Below are positions 10,485 to 21,993 of a stretch of 38,771 nt of DNA, piece after piece. Within the stretch, counting starts at the first letter, position 1. The number at the start of each line of letters is the position of its first letter. A program made the translations under genes and the position numbers. The notes under the pieces were generated by a model, which saw only the letters and a list, made by a program, of their open reading frames with translations, was not told where the DNA came from and searched no databases. Source of the stretch: Chromera velia (Eukaryota; Sar; Chromeraceae); assembly GCA_018398765.1 (NCBI GenBank), contig JAHBMJ010000136.1, forward strand, positions 17,501 to 56,271, written 5' to 3'.

Positions 10485-10849
10485 TCAGTAGATGAAGTAT
10501 CGGTAAGAAAAAAAGGAGAGAAGGGAACTAGGGGAGGGTAAACGGGAGGAAAAAAGAAGCAAACACATAAGACAGAAAGAAAAGAAGCAACGAGAAAAGT
10601 AACAAGTGAAAGAGAGAAGAGAATAAGCAAGAAGCAAGCTGAGGAAACCAAGAAGGAAGGAAGTACAGCACGAAGCCAGATGAGATGACAGAAGGATGCG
10701 ACGAAAACGAGAGGAAGGTGGAAGAAAACAGACATATGAATGGAAAGGAGCCAGAAAAGAGAGCAGCGAGAAGCTGAGCATCGCTCAGACGCTGCATGCA
10801 CGTTTTCAACCAACTCAACAGACATGCACGCAAGCAGATATGTGCACAC

Positions 10850-10897
<48 letters not shown>

Positions 10898-11054
10898 AGA
10901 TCTAGGCAAGGGCAGGAGAATGGAAGCCCCTCACCGAGGAAGGAGTTAAACGACACAGAGAGAAAATGGAATCAAGGAGAAGAGTGAAAGACGAAGGGAA
11001 GGAAGTGAGAAAGAAAGGAAGGAACGAAGGAAGCGAGAGAGAAAGAAAGAACAC

Positions 11055-11085
<31 letters not shown>

Positions 11086-11215
11086 GAAGAAAGAAAGAAA
11101 GAAAGGAAGGAACGAAGGAAGAACGAAAGAGAGAAAAAACGAAAGAATGCAAGCAAGCAAGGAAGGAGAGAAAGAAAGGGAAGCAAGGAAGAAAGAAAGA
11201 GACGGCGACAGAGAG
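10485..11215. repeat. Long purine-rich tract with (AC)n(AG)n and (GAAA)n
   Basis: The + strand is strongly A/G-rich across about 730 bp, the reverse of the skew on either side. A compound (AC)n(AG)n microsatellite lies at 10850-10893 and a (GAAA)n/(GAAG)n core at about 11050-11110. The section 10970-11215 is almost uninterrupted purine with mirror symmetry in the GAAA core, a form that can adopt triplex (H-DNA) structure. Read on the minus strand it resembles the pyrimidine-rich introns of this window, so it may be part of a minus-strand transcript. Confidence 0.6.
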
Positions 11216-12154
11216 AAAGTGCGTCGATCGACTCATATGCTTGTGCACAGACAGAAGAGCGCTCTCCCATCTTCCTTCCCGTCAACGAACCCACGTCGAA
11301 CTGAGACATACGCGCAGCTGTGAAAGCCTCATTTCATTTGAAGTGGCTCTCAGTTGCTTGAAACCAAAACAACAGACCGACCAGTATGAATTGTATCCAC
11401 TCCCCTCCTTTCCCTTCCCTTCCCTGCAGGGCGCCCCTCGCATCTCGTCTGTTCATTCAATTTTGTTCGACCCACAGTCGGAAGGCAGCAACTTCTCTGG
11501 CTATGAAGGGGCGACAGCAACAAACAGTAGACAAACGCTGTCCAGAAGCAAAGGAAGGAAGAAACAAAACAAGACGCGTTCCTCCCCCCTTCTCCCTTTC
11601 CCGCGTTTCGTGTGCTAAAACGCCAGCTCACACTTCGCGAGTACATGTGTGAACGGAAGAGGTACAAAGGGATGCGACTTCGTGCAGGCACAAACAAGAA
11701 TTCAGTGCACAGTCGGCTATCCAATCACGAAATGAATGGGAAGAGAAAAGGCATGCACGTCGAAAGGAAAAGGTCTGACAGGTCCGTTGTTCTGGTACAA
11801 AGGTAAACAGGTACACAGGCACACATGCAGGTATGGATGGAAACACATGCGAGGAAGGTAGGGATTGCTCCAGCCGTCAGCATGGCTGGACGCGCTTAAT
11901 TCCGTTTCTGCACCCAAACCCAACACCTCTCTCGTTCGTTGGGAGCGGCGGGAATTGGGACTCTCTCTTTCTCTCTCTCTCTCGTGTCCTTTCATTTCTA
12001 TACCTTTTCTTGGTTCTTAAAAATCGTGGACGGAAATCGACTTCTTGTCGCTGGCTGCGCTACAGATACTCGCACAAACAGACAGCTCGAGGACCAACCG
12101 AGAATGAGAGAGAAGCCTGTTTGTCCAGCTTACTTTCTTTGCCAGCACGTCTAT
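11216..12154. other. Spacer 3' of the RING/RRM gene
   Basis: No credible protein was found. 11390-11420 and 11570-11610 are CT-rich; 11961-11983 holds a (CT)n run. The 3' untranslated region of the minus-strand RING/RRM gene should lie in the right part of this segment, but no polyadenylation signal could be chosen with confidence. Confidence 0.4.
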
Positions 12155-14940
12155 CTACCTGCTTGTCTCTGTGTTTGTGGCGGTATTTCCCTGCTGCTGC
12201 TGCTCTTGTTGCAGCTCTTGCTTTGCCTTCAGCCGGATGTCCAGAATTCTCTTGAGGGGTAGCGCTTCGTTGTCGGTGAGTGTCGACAGAAGCTCGAAAA
12301 TTTCGGCTTTGCAGGGATCGAAGAAAGAAATCCTCGTCTTTGGCGGTTTGGCTGGATTGAAACGGCGATCGTTTTCATCCATTTTCATCTCTTTCTCCCA
12401 GAGGCCCACGATCACCGCGTATGCCTCCTTCGGCGACTGCATCGCGAGGTATGCGAGTCCCCTCGACCGCCCGTTCGAGTGACGAAGGACGCGACACCCC
12501 AACACTCGACCGAATTGACGCGCCCTCGCGCAGACGTCATCTTCGTTCGCCCAGTCAGGCAGAGCGCAGACAAAGATGTTCGACCTGTACTCAAACAAAC
12601 AAGCGAAGGAAGAAGGGAAAAAAAATCAAATACCAGGCGTGGTACGACATTATCAAGATCGCAGAAACAAAAGAACGTCCCTCGTTCTTGAACGCAGCAC
12701 CAGAGACAGCGAAAGCGGCTCACCCCTCCTCTCGCCTCCACGCGCCCCCTGGCAGTCTGAAGCCCCCGCCCAATACCTCACCCAGCAACGCAACGCAACC
12801 GCAACTGCTTTCTAAATCACCCACTCGCCTACAGCCCCTTTCTCCCTTCCTCTCGCGCTCACAAGACTTACCCTGGTGGCCCGCAGACGCGGTCTCTGTT
12901 GGCGGCACTCCCCGGTTGGTGACCCTGCTGCCAGGACACGAACGCATCTCTTCCTGCTGACGCGGGTGCCGCCGCTGTGACTTCCTGATGGGGTTGCGAG
13001 TGTGAAAACGGAGGGCTCGTTTGCGTCAGTTGAGGGGGCAGCTGATGCGAGGGGGGAACCCCGGGAGACGGTTCTGTTGCAGGTGCAGGTGCGGGAGTCG
13101 GATGGCTTTGCATGAGCTCACGTCGGGAGGCCGTGGCATGATGCAAGGAGTGGGAAGGGAGAGTCGCCTGCTGCTGCTGGTGGTGATGGAAGGGGGGCGG
13201 TGACGGCTGCTGGGTCTGTATCTGTTGCCGGAGCTGGTCTTGGTGCTGCAGTGGGTGAGCCGGCGGGAATCCTTCAGGGTGTGGGTGTGGTGGAATGCCG
13301 AAAGGGGGGGGCTGCGGCGGAATGTCGAGAGAAGTCGGGGGGGGCTGGTGGCCTGACGGAAACTCTCCCGGATGTCCTTGTGCGGAGGCGGAATGGAGTG
13401 GCAACGGGTAAGCGGGAGCCGTCACAGCGGCGCCACCGACCCCGACCTCTGCCTGTCCTCTGGGAAAACCGGAAAACCCCGGGGGGCTCCGTGGAAAGCC
13501 AGAGGGTGCAACCTCTCTCTGTTGGGGGACAGCAAGGTCGTGCGAGCTGTGGGGGGGGTATGGGTAGGTCGGCTGTGAGGCGTTGTAGTGCTGGTCCGGG
13601 TGAATCGCTACAGCCCCTGCTGCTCTAGCTGCAGTCGTTGCGGTCTGATTGTTCAATCCAGCAGCAGCAAGAGGAAGTGGGTGCGAAGTCGGACCCCTGG
13701 AGCTGCTACTGCTTGAAGAGAACACAGCCCCCACACCTCCGCCTCCGCCGTCTGCGAGAGCTTTAAAGGCCCTCTGACGATCTTCCTCTTGCTGCAGGCA
13801 GTAAGTTTGTGACTCAGTGTGTGAAACAACTAACGCAAGGCAGCTCTTTTTCTCTCTTTCGTTGCTTCGTCTGCTCGATCGTGCTCCCTTTCTGTTTCTC
13901 TCTCTGATTCTTTGTTCCTCTTTGGTTCTGCTCAGCTCAATGGACGAACCATTGAAAACAAGCGGAAGGGAATCAAAAAGGGGAAAAGAGAACGTTCCTT
14001 TTGTCTCCCTCTTCTTCTTCTATGCGTTTGAACGGACAGCAAGACCGTCGAGCCCACCTTGAGAAGGAAAAGAAAAAAAGAAGACCCACACGGGTGCGAG
14101 CACGCGACTACGACTGGAGACGCATTGTCCTCTTCTCTATCTAAGTGCCTCTCATTCTCTGTCCAACAAAAAAGCACGCACACACAAATGGAACTAAACA
14201 TCCATCCGCCAAACCACGTAGTCCGCATACTAATACAAGCGGAAGAAACGGGCAGTGCTAAGAGATGGGAGACGCATCGAAGCGACGATTCCTGTGCACA
14301 GTTGCTTTTGTCATCCAACAACGATGCCCAGTGTAGCGCAAACCCGGGACACACGCACAGAGATAGGCATGAACAAAGAAATACACATGCAGGCCCAACT
14401 GACTGACGCACGCACCAGAAGCGCAACGATGCTGGTACGCACGGGACGGGGATCGTAGAAGAGGATGCTCGTCAGCTTGTCGAGGCCTGGAACAGACACT
14501 TGGCGCCCCTGCATCATTACAACAGAAAAACAAACAAACAAACACACAAAAGAACACCCAGTTCTTCTCACTGCTGTTTTATGACGAAAGGACGGAAGAC
14601 AGGAAGACAGAAAGAAAGGAAGAAAAAAGGAAAGAATTCGCCGGGGTACACGCCAACCCAAGTGCCGACATCCATGGCCAAAAGATTCAAGCAAGGCGAA
14701 AGAAATCAAAAAGACAGCATGAAAAAAAGAATGCAAACTGACAGAAAGAGTAAGCTCCTTGCAGAGTGGGCAAATGAGATACTCAACTGATGACCCTGTG
14801 CACTTCTGGATGCAGCGCCCGCACACCGTGTGCCCGCATTGCAACACGAAATGGCTGGGAGAAACGCTCCTACAGCAAGCACTTTGGAGAGCCGCTTCCA
14901 GGTGCCTCCAGGTGTCCACAAGACTCCGTTGGCTCGCCAT
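12155..14940 (-). CDS. RING-finger / RRM protein with Pro/Gln-rich linker (4 exons)
   Basis: Exons in transcript order: 14940-14743, 14508-14443, 13791-12872, 12584-12155, giving 537 residues; every join keeps frame (phases 0, 0, 2). An in-frame TAA about 50 nt upstream supports the ATG at 14940. Residues 20-60 form a C3HC4-like RING: C23, C35-G-H37, C40, C43, C57 and C60, with CPLC followed by a typical helix after the ring (VPGLDKLTSILF). The first zinc ligand is missing: position 20 is Ser in SACC where CxxC is expected. Residues about 90-394 are Pro/Gln/His/Ala-rich and probably disordered. Residues about 396-470 form an RRM with RNP2-like IFVCALP and RNP1-like SRGLAYLAM, followed by a Gln-rich end. 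RING plus RRM recalls the CCR4-NOT ubiquitin ligase NOT4/CNOT4, but orthology is not shown and the long linker is unlike it. The 651-nt intron 2 could hide a further exon. The gene is divergent from AQR. Confidence 0.75.
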
Positions 14941-15919
14941 CAACCCGTCTCCGGATCGTGGTTGCTTTCGGTTCAGAAAAGCTTAGCAGAGTATTGATAA
15001 AAGTCAACGCCGTTTCAGCATTCGCGTATTTTCCCAAATGCTGGACATACTTAAACCGTGAACGAGCTCCGCAGGGCGTACTACAGAAGAAAAGGGTGAC
15101 CGTTGGTGCCGTTAAGTAGGGATATGAAGTACCGTGCGGAGAACACAAAAACACAAGCAATAAAACGAACGCACAAAAACTGATCGATTAGCGTTGCATG
15201 GTGGACTTCTACATGAATCACCTCAATGTTGAGACATGGTCACTGCTTGTTAGCAGTCTTCTACTAATACCTGAGGAGCAATGAGCAGCTCTGGCCTAAA
15301 TATAGCTGCCTCGATCTGGTAACGGAATAACGCGTTTTGAGATCGATCGTTTATGATCGTTTTGAGGCGTTCTGTGGAGAGAGTGTTGCCGGGGCCCTCG
15401 CTGCAGGGCCGCGGGCCCTATATTAATACAGCTAGGCCGCGGCCGGGGCCCCGCGGCATGAAACCCATTGAAACCCGGCCGCGGCATGAAATTTGGCAGA
15501 GCTACAAATTTTGTCAGCCGTCTCCAGAAAGATGGGGAGAGGCTGAAGGACACTGGGAAGGCAAAGGATTGCTTGCCCTCCTGCGTCTTTCAGAAACGCA
15601 TTTTGATGAGTACCGGGGAATTGTCGTGTCTGGACGAGTTTTCGGGGAGTCGCTTTCGCAGAGCTCCAGGCCGCCAGGCCCACTGAAATCGGGCCCGTAT
15701 TCACCGAAATTCTCCACGTCTTTGGCTGCACTCTTTCAGTTTCTTCCATCAGCAACTTGAAGGAGGCGGTATACGTTCCGCCGCGGACTGAAGCAAATTA
15801 AGTCCTGTTAACAGGGGCAGGCTTCTTGAAAAGGAGAAACATTGATCCGGCTGGCATGCCCCCCGGACGTTTCTTTTCTTTCGATCCTTGTCGATTCGCT
15901 TTTCATCTGAGAGACAGAG
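14941..15919. promoter_or_regulatory. Shared divergent promoter region of the RING/RRM and AQR genes
   Basis: These 979 bp separate the two start codons, which face away from each other, so both promoters must lie here or within the 5' leaders. No TATA box or known binding site can be assigned with confidence; TATATTAATA occurs at 15419-15428 inside the GC-rich palindromic cluster. A CT-rich stretch at 15866-15905 lies directly before the AQR start. Confidence 0.4.
15391..15491. repeat. GC-rich palindromic cluster with repeated CCGCGG words
   Basis: GGCCCT (15393-15398) pairs with AGGGCC (15405-15410). GGGCCGCGGGCCC (15406-15418) pairs imperfectly with GGGGCCCCGCGGC (15445-15457) around an AT-rich loop. 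CCGCGGCATGAAA occurs twice (15451-15463 and 15479-15491). The composition stands out from both flanks. It may be a regulatory element or the end of a dispersed repeat; the following 270 bp encode no recognised protein. Confidence 0.55.
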
Positions 15920-16206
15920 ATGAAGACGAGTGACGTCCTTTCCCATGAGTTCACCAGGAAGGCGGCGGAGCATTGGGGACGAGGGCAAAAAAACGTGTAC
16001 TCTCCAGCGTTGGTCCAGGAAATTTACAACAAGCTCGTGAGATGCAATTTCAAAGCCAGTCAAGGTAGGGAGCAGAAGTCACTGTCTGTTCTATAGAAGC
16101 ACGGGTACATCTCGTGGGTGAAAGACAGGGAGGGGATGCGCGGGTACTCGGGGTCAGGAGGGGCTCTGTGAGTGCGTGTTCAAACATCGGTGGCGGTATT
16201 TTGGTT

Positions 16207-16257
<51 letters not shown>

Positions 16258-19200
16258 ACGCGCGCGTGCGTGCTTGCATTCGTTTGTGCCTCGTTGCCTT
16301 TGTGCTTCGTGTAAACGTATGAGCAGGGCGGCCTCTAGGGTTTTCTTGGGTGCGTGTTATTTGTTTGGAAGAGAGGCAGAGTCTTCTCGCTGCTCTCCTT
16401 GACACGGTGTGTGTTCCTGTGCCCGTCCCCCCCGCTGTTTCAGTCTGTTTGTTGGAGCGTCCTTACTCGCTTCGTTGCGTTGAGATCCGGCAGACCGTCT
16501 CAGAACCTTTCCTTCCTTGCGCCTCCTATTTGTTTTGCATGTTTTTTCGTTGGTTGGTTTGTGCTGCACGCAGTGATGATCCTGGAGTTCTCCTATTACA
16601 TGGAGAGGTACCTCTGGCCGAACCTCCAGCCAGAGTCTGCAAGCAAAGCCCACCTGCTATCCATCGTTTTGATGATCAACGAAAAGTTTCGAGAGGGGAT
16701 CCCGGCATGGAAATCGATTCCCATGAACGACCAGGTCAAAATGGCCGCATTTTTACGGAGAGTGACGGCGCTGCTCCTCGAAAGCTGTCAGAAGGACGCG
16801 GCGAAAACGTCGGAGGGGGAGAAGGACGGTGTGCCTATGGTGAACGGTCACGCTGTCAGTTCTGCTGATGACGAGACAGTGCCAGGTGATGTGCCTATGA
16901 ATGGCGAAGAAGAAGATCCCAAGCCTAGGGCAAACGGGGCAGCCGCAGGTGGGAAGGCGAAGGGACAAAAGGAGAACGGCCATGTGGGGGGGGGCACTGA
17001 GGGAATCCTGTCTTACAGAGAGAGGGCTTTTGTGATTCTTTTTCTCATCCACGCATTCCAATCACTTGAGCAGCCCGTGGTTCGTCCCGCCTGTCTGTCC
17101 ATGTGTTCTGCTTCTCTCTGGTTTTCTCTCTCTGAGAACCAAAGAGAACAGTTTCTGCGGTCAAATCCCCCCTTTGCCCGCGTCTGGCGTATCGCCCAGA
17201 AGAAGGCACGGAAAGCGGAGATGCTCCTGGAGACGGACCCCCAACATCCAGAGGCGAGGGGGTCGTTACAAGACCGCAACTTTCTCCCTTCCCTCATTGA
17301 CGCCTTTCTTCTCATCCTTGATGGTACTTTCGGAGAGACAGAGGCGGAGCTCGATAAGACGCAGCAACTGTTTGCGACACGGTCGGTCTGCTGCAGAAAG
17401 AAAAGATGCATCTGAGCGCCAAGACAGTCAACGTGTTGTTTGCGTGGAAGCATGTCAGTCAGTCAGTCAGTCAGTCAGTCAATAAGAAAGATGTGCAACT
17501 AAATGGAAAGAAAAAGGAACGGACAGACTAGGCGTAAACGAAACGGAAAGAGAAACTGGCTATGCCAGAGGGAGAGAGAGACTTTCAATCGGTGAAGGTG
17601 AAGGAAGTGAACAAGGTTTCTGCCAATCGACTCTGCACCTGCCTGCGTGGATTCCTCTCCGTATCTGGCTGTCTATTTGTGCAACTGTCTGTCTTTGTAC
17701 CTTGCCTGCCTGCCTGCCTGCTTGCGTACCCTGCAGGTTCATTGAGTTCATGATCGATCTCCTCAACCAGCTTCCGACTCGGCGCTTCGTCCGACCGCTG
17801 TTGAAGAGCCGGCAGTTTACGGTCAAGTGCCGACTCTCTCGCACTGCTGCGAAAGACGAGATGAAGCTGTTCAACCAACTGCTGGACATTCTCTCGTTCT
17901 ACGAGGGCTTCGAGATCGACGACACCTGTGGTCGGTTGCTTGGTTGCTTAGTGGCTGGCATGTGCCTAGCTCTACCGTCTCTCTCTATCTCATCTGTCTG
18001 TGGGGTTCTTTTTCGAGCTCTCTGCTGGTGACGGAGATGGGTGCCTTGCTCGAAATGTCTTGCTTGAAGTGCCAGAGTGACTGAGGGAGGCAAGTGGAGG
18101 CAAGCGGGGGATCGTGTTGTCTGGATCTCAAGAATCAATGGGTGGGAAGGGAAAGTGCATGGAATGAGAAGGATCGGTCGTTTCGACTTCTCCGTCCCTT
18201 CTTCTCCTCATGCCACCTGCCTGCCTTCTTTGTTGACTATCTTTTTCCCTTCAATACAGAAAGAATGACTGCCAGTCGATCAGGTCGCGTCTCTCTCGCA
18301 GGACGTTTTATCCTACCTGCTCTTCTGAACGTGTGTTTGAGTTTTCTTCTCCTTCTGGATTCGTGTCTTTGTTTGCAGGCAAACCTCTGAGCAGTGCCCA
18401 GGTGAAGGAGGTCCACTACGCGCATCTGCAGCAGCTGCAGTCTGTGTGTTTCAAGAACTTCCCTCAACTGCGGCAGGTTGCGCTGACTCCCATTGGGGCC
18501 ATCAACAAGAGGAGATCTCTCCAGAAGATCCTGTCTCCCCTCAGCACCGCTACCCTCTTCCAGTTGGCGTCTCTCCTGGCTCTGATCGACGAGGAGAATG
18601 ATTCGCACCTCGGGGAATACGGGCGGTCTTTGAAAAAGAAGGGGATGGGGGAAGGGGGGAACCCGGGGGCATCTGTGCCTGCAGGGGTAGGCGGTGGGGT
18701 GAAGAGGAGCAAGAAGGAGATAAAGACTCTATTGATGGAAATTCTCCTCCATGCTCTTGAGGAAAGGGTGGGTAGGTCGGTTGTCTGAGGTAGTAAGTGA
18801 GAAAGCTTAAGAGAGAAGGGGGGAGAACCGAATGGGAGAGAGTCGCAACGTTTGTTTTTTTGTCTTGCGGCACTTTTTCTATGCCTCTTTTGCTGAGAGG
18901 CTGTCTCTATTTGTTTCCCCTTTCTTTATCTTCTCTGTCCAGTCTTTTTGTACTCCTCGTTTTTTCTTGGGGCCTTCTGGCCAGTCTCCATTCCTTTTTG
19001 CTTCTTTCCCCTTTCTGTACAGACTTTTGGGCAGAGGGGAAAGGCCAACACCCTGAAGTCAAAAAATCCTTCCGTCTCTCCTGTGGATTCAATTTCTCTC
19101 GTGCGGGACGCTTACTTCTGTCTTCAGCACAGTCTTTCTTACCCATGGTCTTTTCTGAGTGACATGTTGTTCATTCATTTCGCTTCCTCCTCTCTTCTTT

Positions 19201-21951
19201 CTTTCCCTTAATGCTTTCTTTGCAGCCAAGCCAGGAGGATCTGGTGAGGTCCCAGCCTCTGTACCCATCAGAGGACGTTTTGTGGGACCCCAACCTTGTG
19301 CCAGAAGAGCATCGGGAGGGGGACTTCTCGTTGGCACTGCCGAAATTGAACCTCCAGTTCCTCACTGTGCACGACTACCTCCTGAGAAATTACCAGCTGT
19401 TCAAATTGGAGGCGACGTTCGCCATCCGAGAGGACCTTCAGGAGGCAATCACGGACATGAAACCGAGAAGGGTAGGGTAGGAACTTCTATCTGATGGATG
19501 GATTTGAAACTGTCTGCCTGTCTGTCCATCTCTCTGGTTTCGTTTTTCTGCACCTCCTTCTGTCTGCCCCCCAGTCACGTGTGTGTTCGTGTGGATCTTA
19601 GTGTGGTGTAAGGACATCTGTTTGAAGTGTGTTCCATACATCCACACCCACCCAGAGGTCTAGGTCCCCATCAGATTCACCTGCCCCTCTCTACCTACCC
19701 TCCATCTGCTGAAAAGCGTTTCTTCTCTGACGCTTTCTCACTCTCCTTCGTGTAATCAAACCAAAGTACGCCTATCCATGCGTGCAGAACGACATCGATG
19801 GCAACACGAGATTCGACGGCCATCACCGATTCGCCCTCCCCCTCCAGTCGTTCTCCATTACAGACGTCAAGAATCCAAAGGTCGGTCTGAGAGAGAAGGG
19901 GTGGAAGGGATGGAGTTTGGTTGTCCTTTCTTCTTACTCAGAAATCCTCCTGCCTGGTCGACCTGCCTGCATGGTTCTTGGAAATGACTTTTCTGAGTTG
20001 CTTGCTGTTTTGCTTGATTTTCCTACTTGCCCTTGCTTGTTCTGTACGCATGTCTTCTTTCAAAAAAACTGTCTTCCTTCTTCCCCCGTGCTCGTCTTCA
20101 ACTTGTTTTGTTCGTGGTGAGAGAAGACACCCACCCATTGTCAGTTACTGAAGAAGACCAGCAAGGAATGATGGATTGATTGTATGCAAGCAAGCGTGCA
20201 AACGTGCAAGCGTGCAGGTAGGGGAAGCGATTCCTGCCGAGGTCCTGGGAGAGTTGACGATTTCGGTAGGGGGGCTGCGAGGCAGACGGCGGGAAGAGTG
20301 GGATTCTCTCCGTCAGTTTGACTCAGTGTTCCTCGTCGCGATCCAGGCAGCAGTGCCGCCGTTTGAGGGTGACTGGCGGCAACTGGAAGTGCCTGAGTTT
20401 CCTCAAAAATTGGGGGTCGTGGCAGTGAGGGGGTGCGAGATCGCGGAGGTTTTCGATGAAGAAGGTGAGGAGATGCAATAACAAACTCTTGCTCCCATCC
20501 ATTTCTTCTTTGCCTTTCTCTTGGGATCGCATTTCTTTATTCTCTTTCTTCCACAATGACTAGCACTTGGGCATGCCTTCCATCTCGTTCTTTCTTTCTT
20601 TCTTTCTTTCTTGCTTGCTTGCTTGCTTTCAGGGAACCTGATGACTGAGCAGAACCCGATGGAGAAAGTGGATCCGGTTGGGGACGTGAGGAGAATGCGG
20701 GTGATTCTCGACAGTGCGCAGTACCAGCTGGACCTGGAGGGCAAAAGGGACGACACCGTCAGGCGCACACTGACGGCCAGGGTCGCGGCAGAAGAGGACG
20801 ATGACGGGGCAGAGGGCGAGACGGGAACGGGAGGGGGGGAAGGCACATCCGCAGCCGCATATGCGGACTTGGATATGCTGTATGGGTCGTTCAACCTGCT
20901 CGTGCGTCGGGATCCTCGTGAGAATAACTTCAAGGCCATTCTAGAGACCATCCGATCGTTAGTGGGAGAGGAGCACAACAGCACAGTCATTCCTGAATGG
21001 CTGCACGATCTGTTCCTCGGGTATGGCGATCCGGGGTCCGCACAGTATTTTCGTCTGAAGGAACAACTGCGAGGTGGGTTGGTTGGTTTCGTCGGGTGGG
21101 TTGAAATTCGGTGGGGGAGGGACTTGGTCGTTTTCACCAAGCCATTTAGACACCTCATGCCGCCTCATGTCTCTCCATATCTTCGGCTTCCACTCGTTCA
21201 TCGACTTCATTTTCCCTCATAGAAAATCAACCTCCTCTTTATTCTTGTCATATGTCAATCCCTCCCCCTACCCCGGCCTCTCTCTCTCTCTCTCTGTGTG
21301 TGCAGAGATGGACTTCGCAGACACGTTTTTGGATCGGAACCACTTGATGGAATCCTTTCCTCAAGCGAGGGCCCTGGAGGCAGAGGAGAACCTGGCCCCT
21401 CCCTTCAGACTGTCCTTTGTGGCCACAGGGGAGGAGGAAGCCGTCAACACAGCAGCAGAAGGGGAGGGGGAGGCCAGGCCTGTGGAAGAAATCACAGCAC
21501 AAACCTATGCCGAGCTGAACATGGGCCCCTACCCTCAGTGCATCCCCAGGAGAAATAAAGTCAGGTTCACACCCGTGCAGGTGGAGGCAATCCGGTCAGG
21601 GGTGAACCCGGGGCTGACAATGATCGTCGGACCGCCAGGCACAGGTACGTCTGCGTGTCTCTCTGTCTCTGTCTCTGTCTGCCTGTCTCTCTGTCTGCCT
21701 ACTGATCTGTCCCTTTCTGCATCCTTATTCGTTCACAAGCAGAAGGAAGAAATCATTCTTGCTCCTTTGCGTTTTTATTTTCTCGTGTATCACTGCTACT
21801 GTGAAAAATGAGGTAGCACCGGAAAGTCTGTTGGATATATTGTGTAAACGGGTCTGTCGGTTTGGTGCTTTGTTTGATCTGCTGGCTCCCCCGTCTCTGT
21901 TGAATTGTGTTGAAGAACGATTTTCGTCTGTTGGATTTCATTCTTGCTCTC

Positions 21952-21993
<42 letters not shown>

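Noticed and set aside
10451-11309. Overlapping minus-strand frames rich in Ser/Leu/Phe
   Set aside because: They are translations of the CT-rich complement of the polypurine tract; the FFLSFFLS pattern arises from (TTTC)n and not from a membrane protein.
15353-15760. 135-codon + strand frame and 107-codon minus frame upstream of AQR
   Set aside because: No domain or natural protein pattern was recognised. The region begins in a palindromic GC-rich cluster and both strands are open, as expected from high GC.
16081-16573. AQR frame extended upstream of exon 2 to an ATG at 16354
   Set aside because: The extension is pyrimidine-rich intron sequence. The GCAG acceptor at 16573 joins exon 1 in frame and gives the conserved AQR N-terminus.
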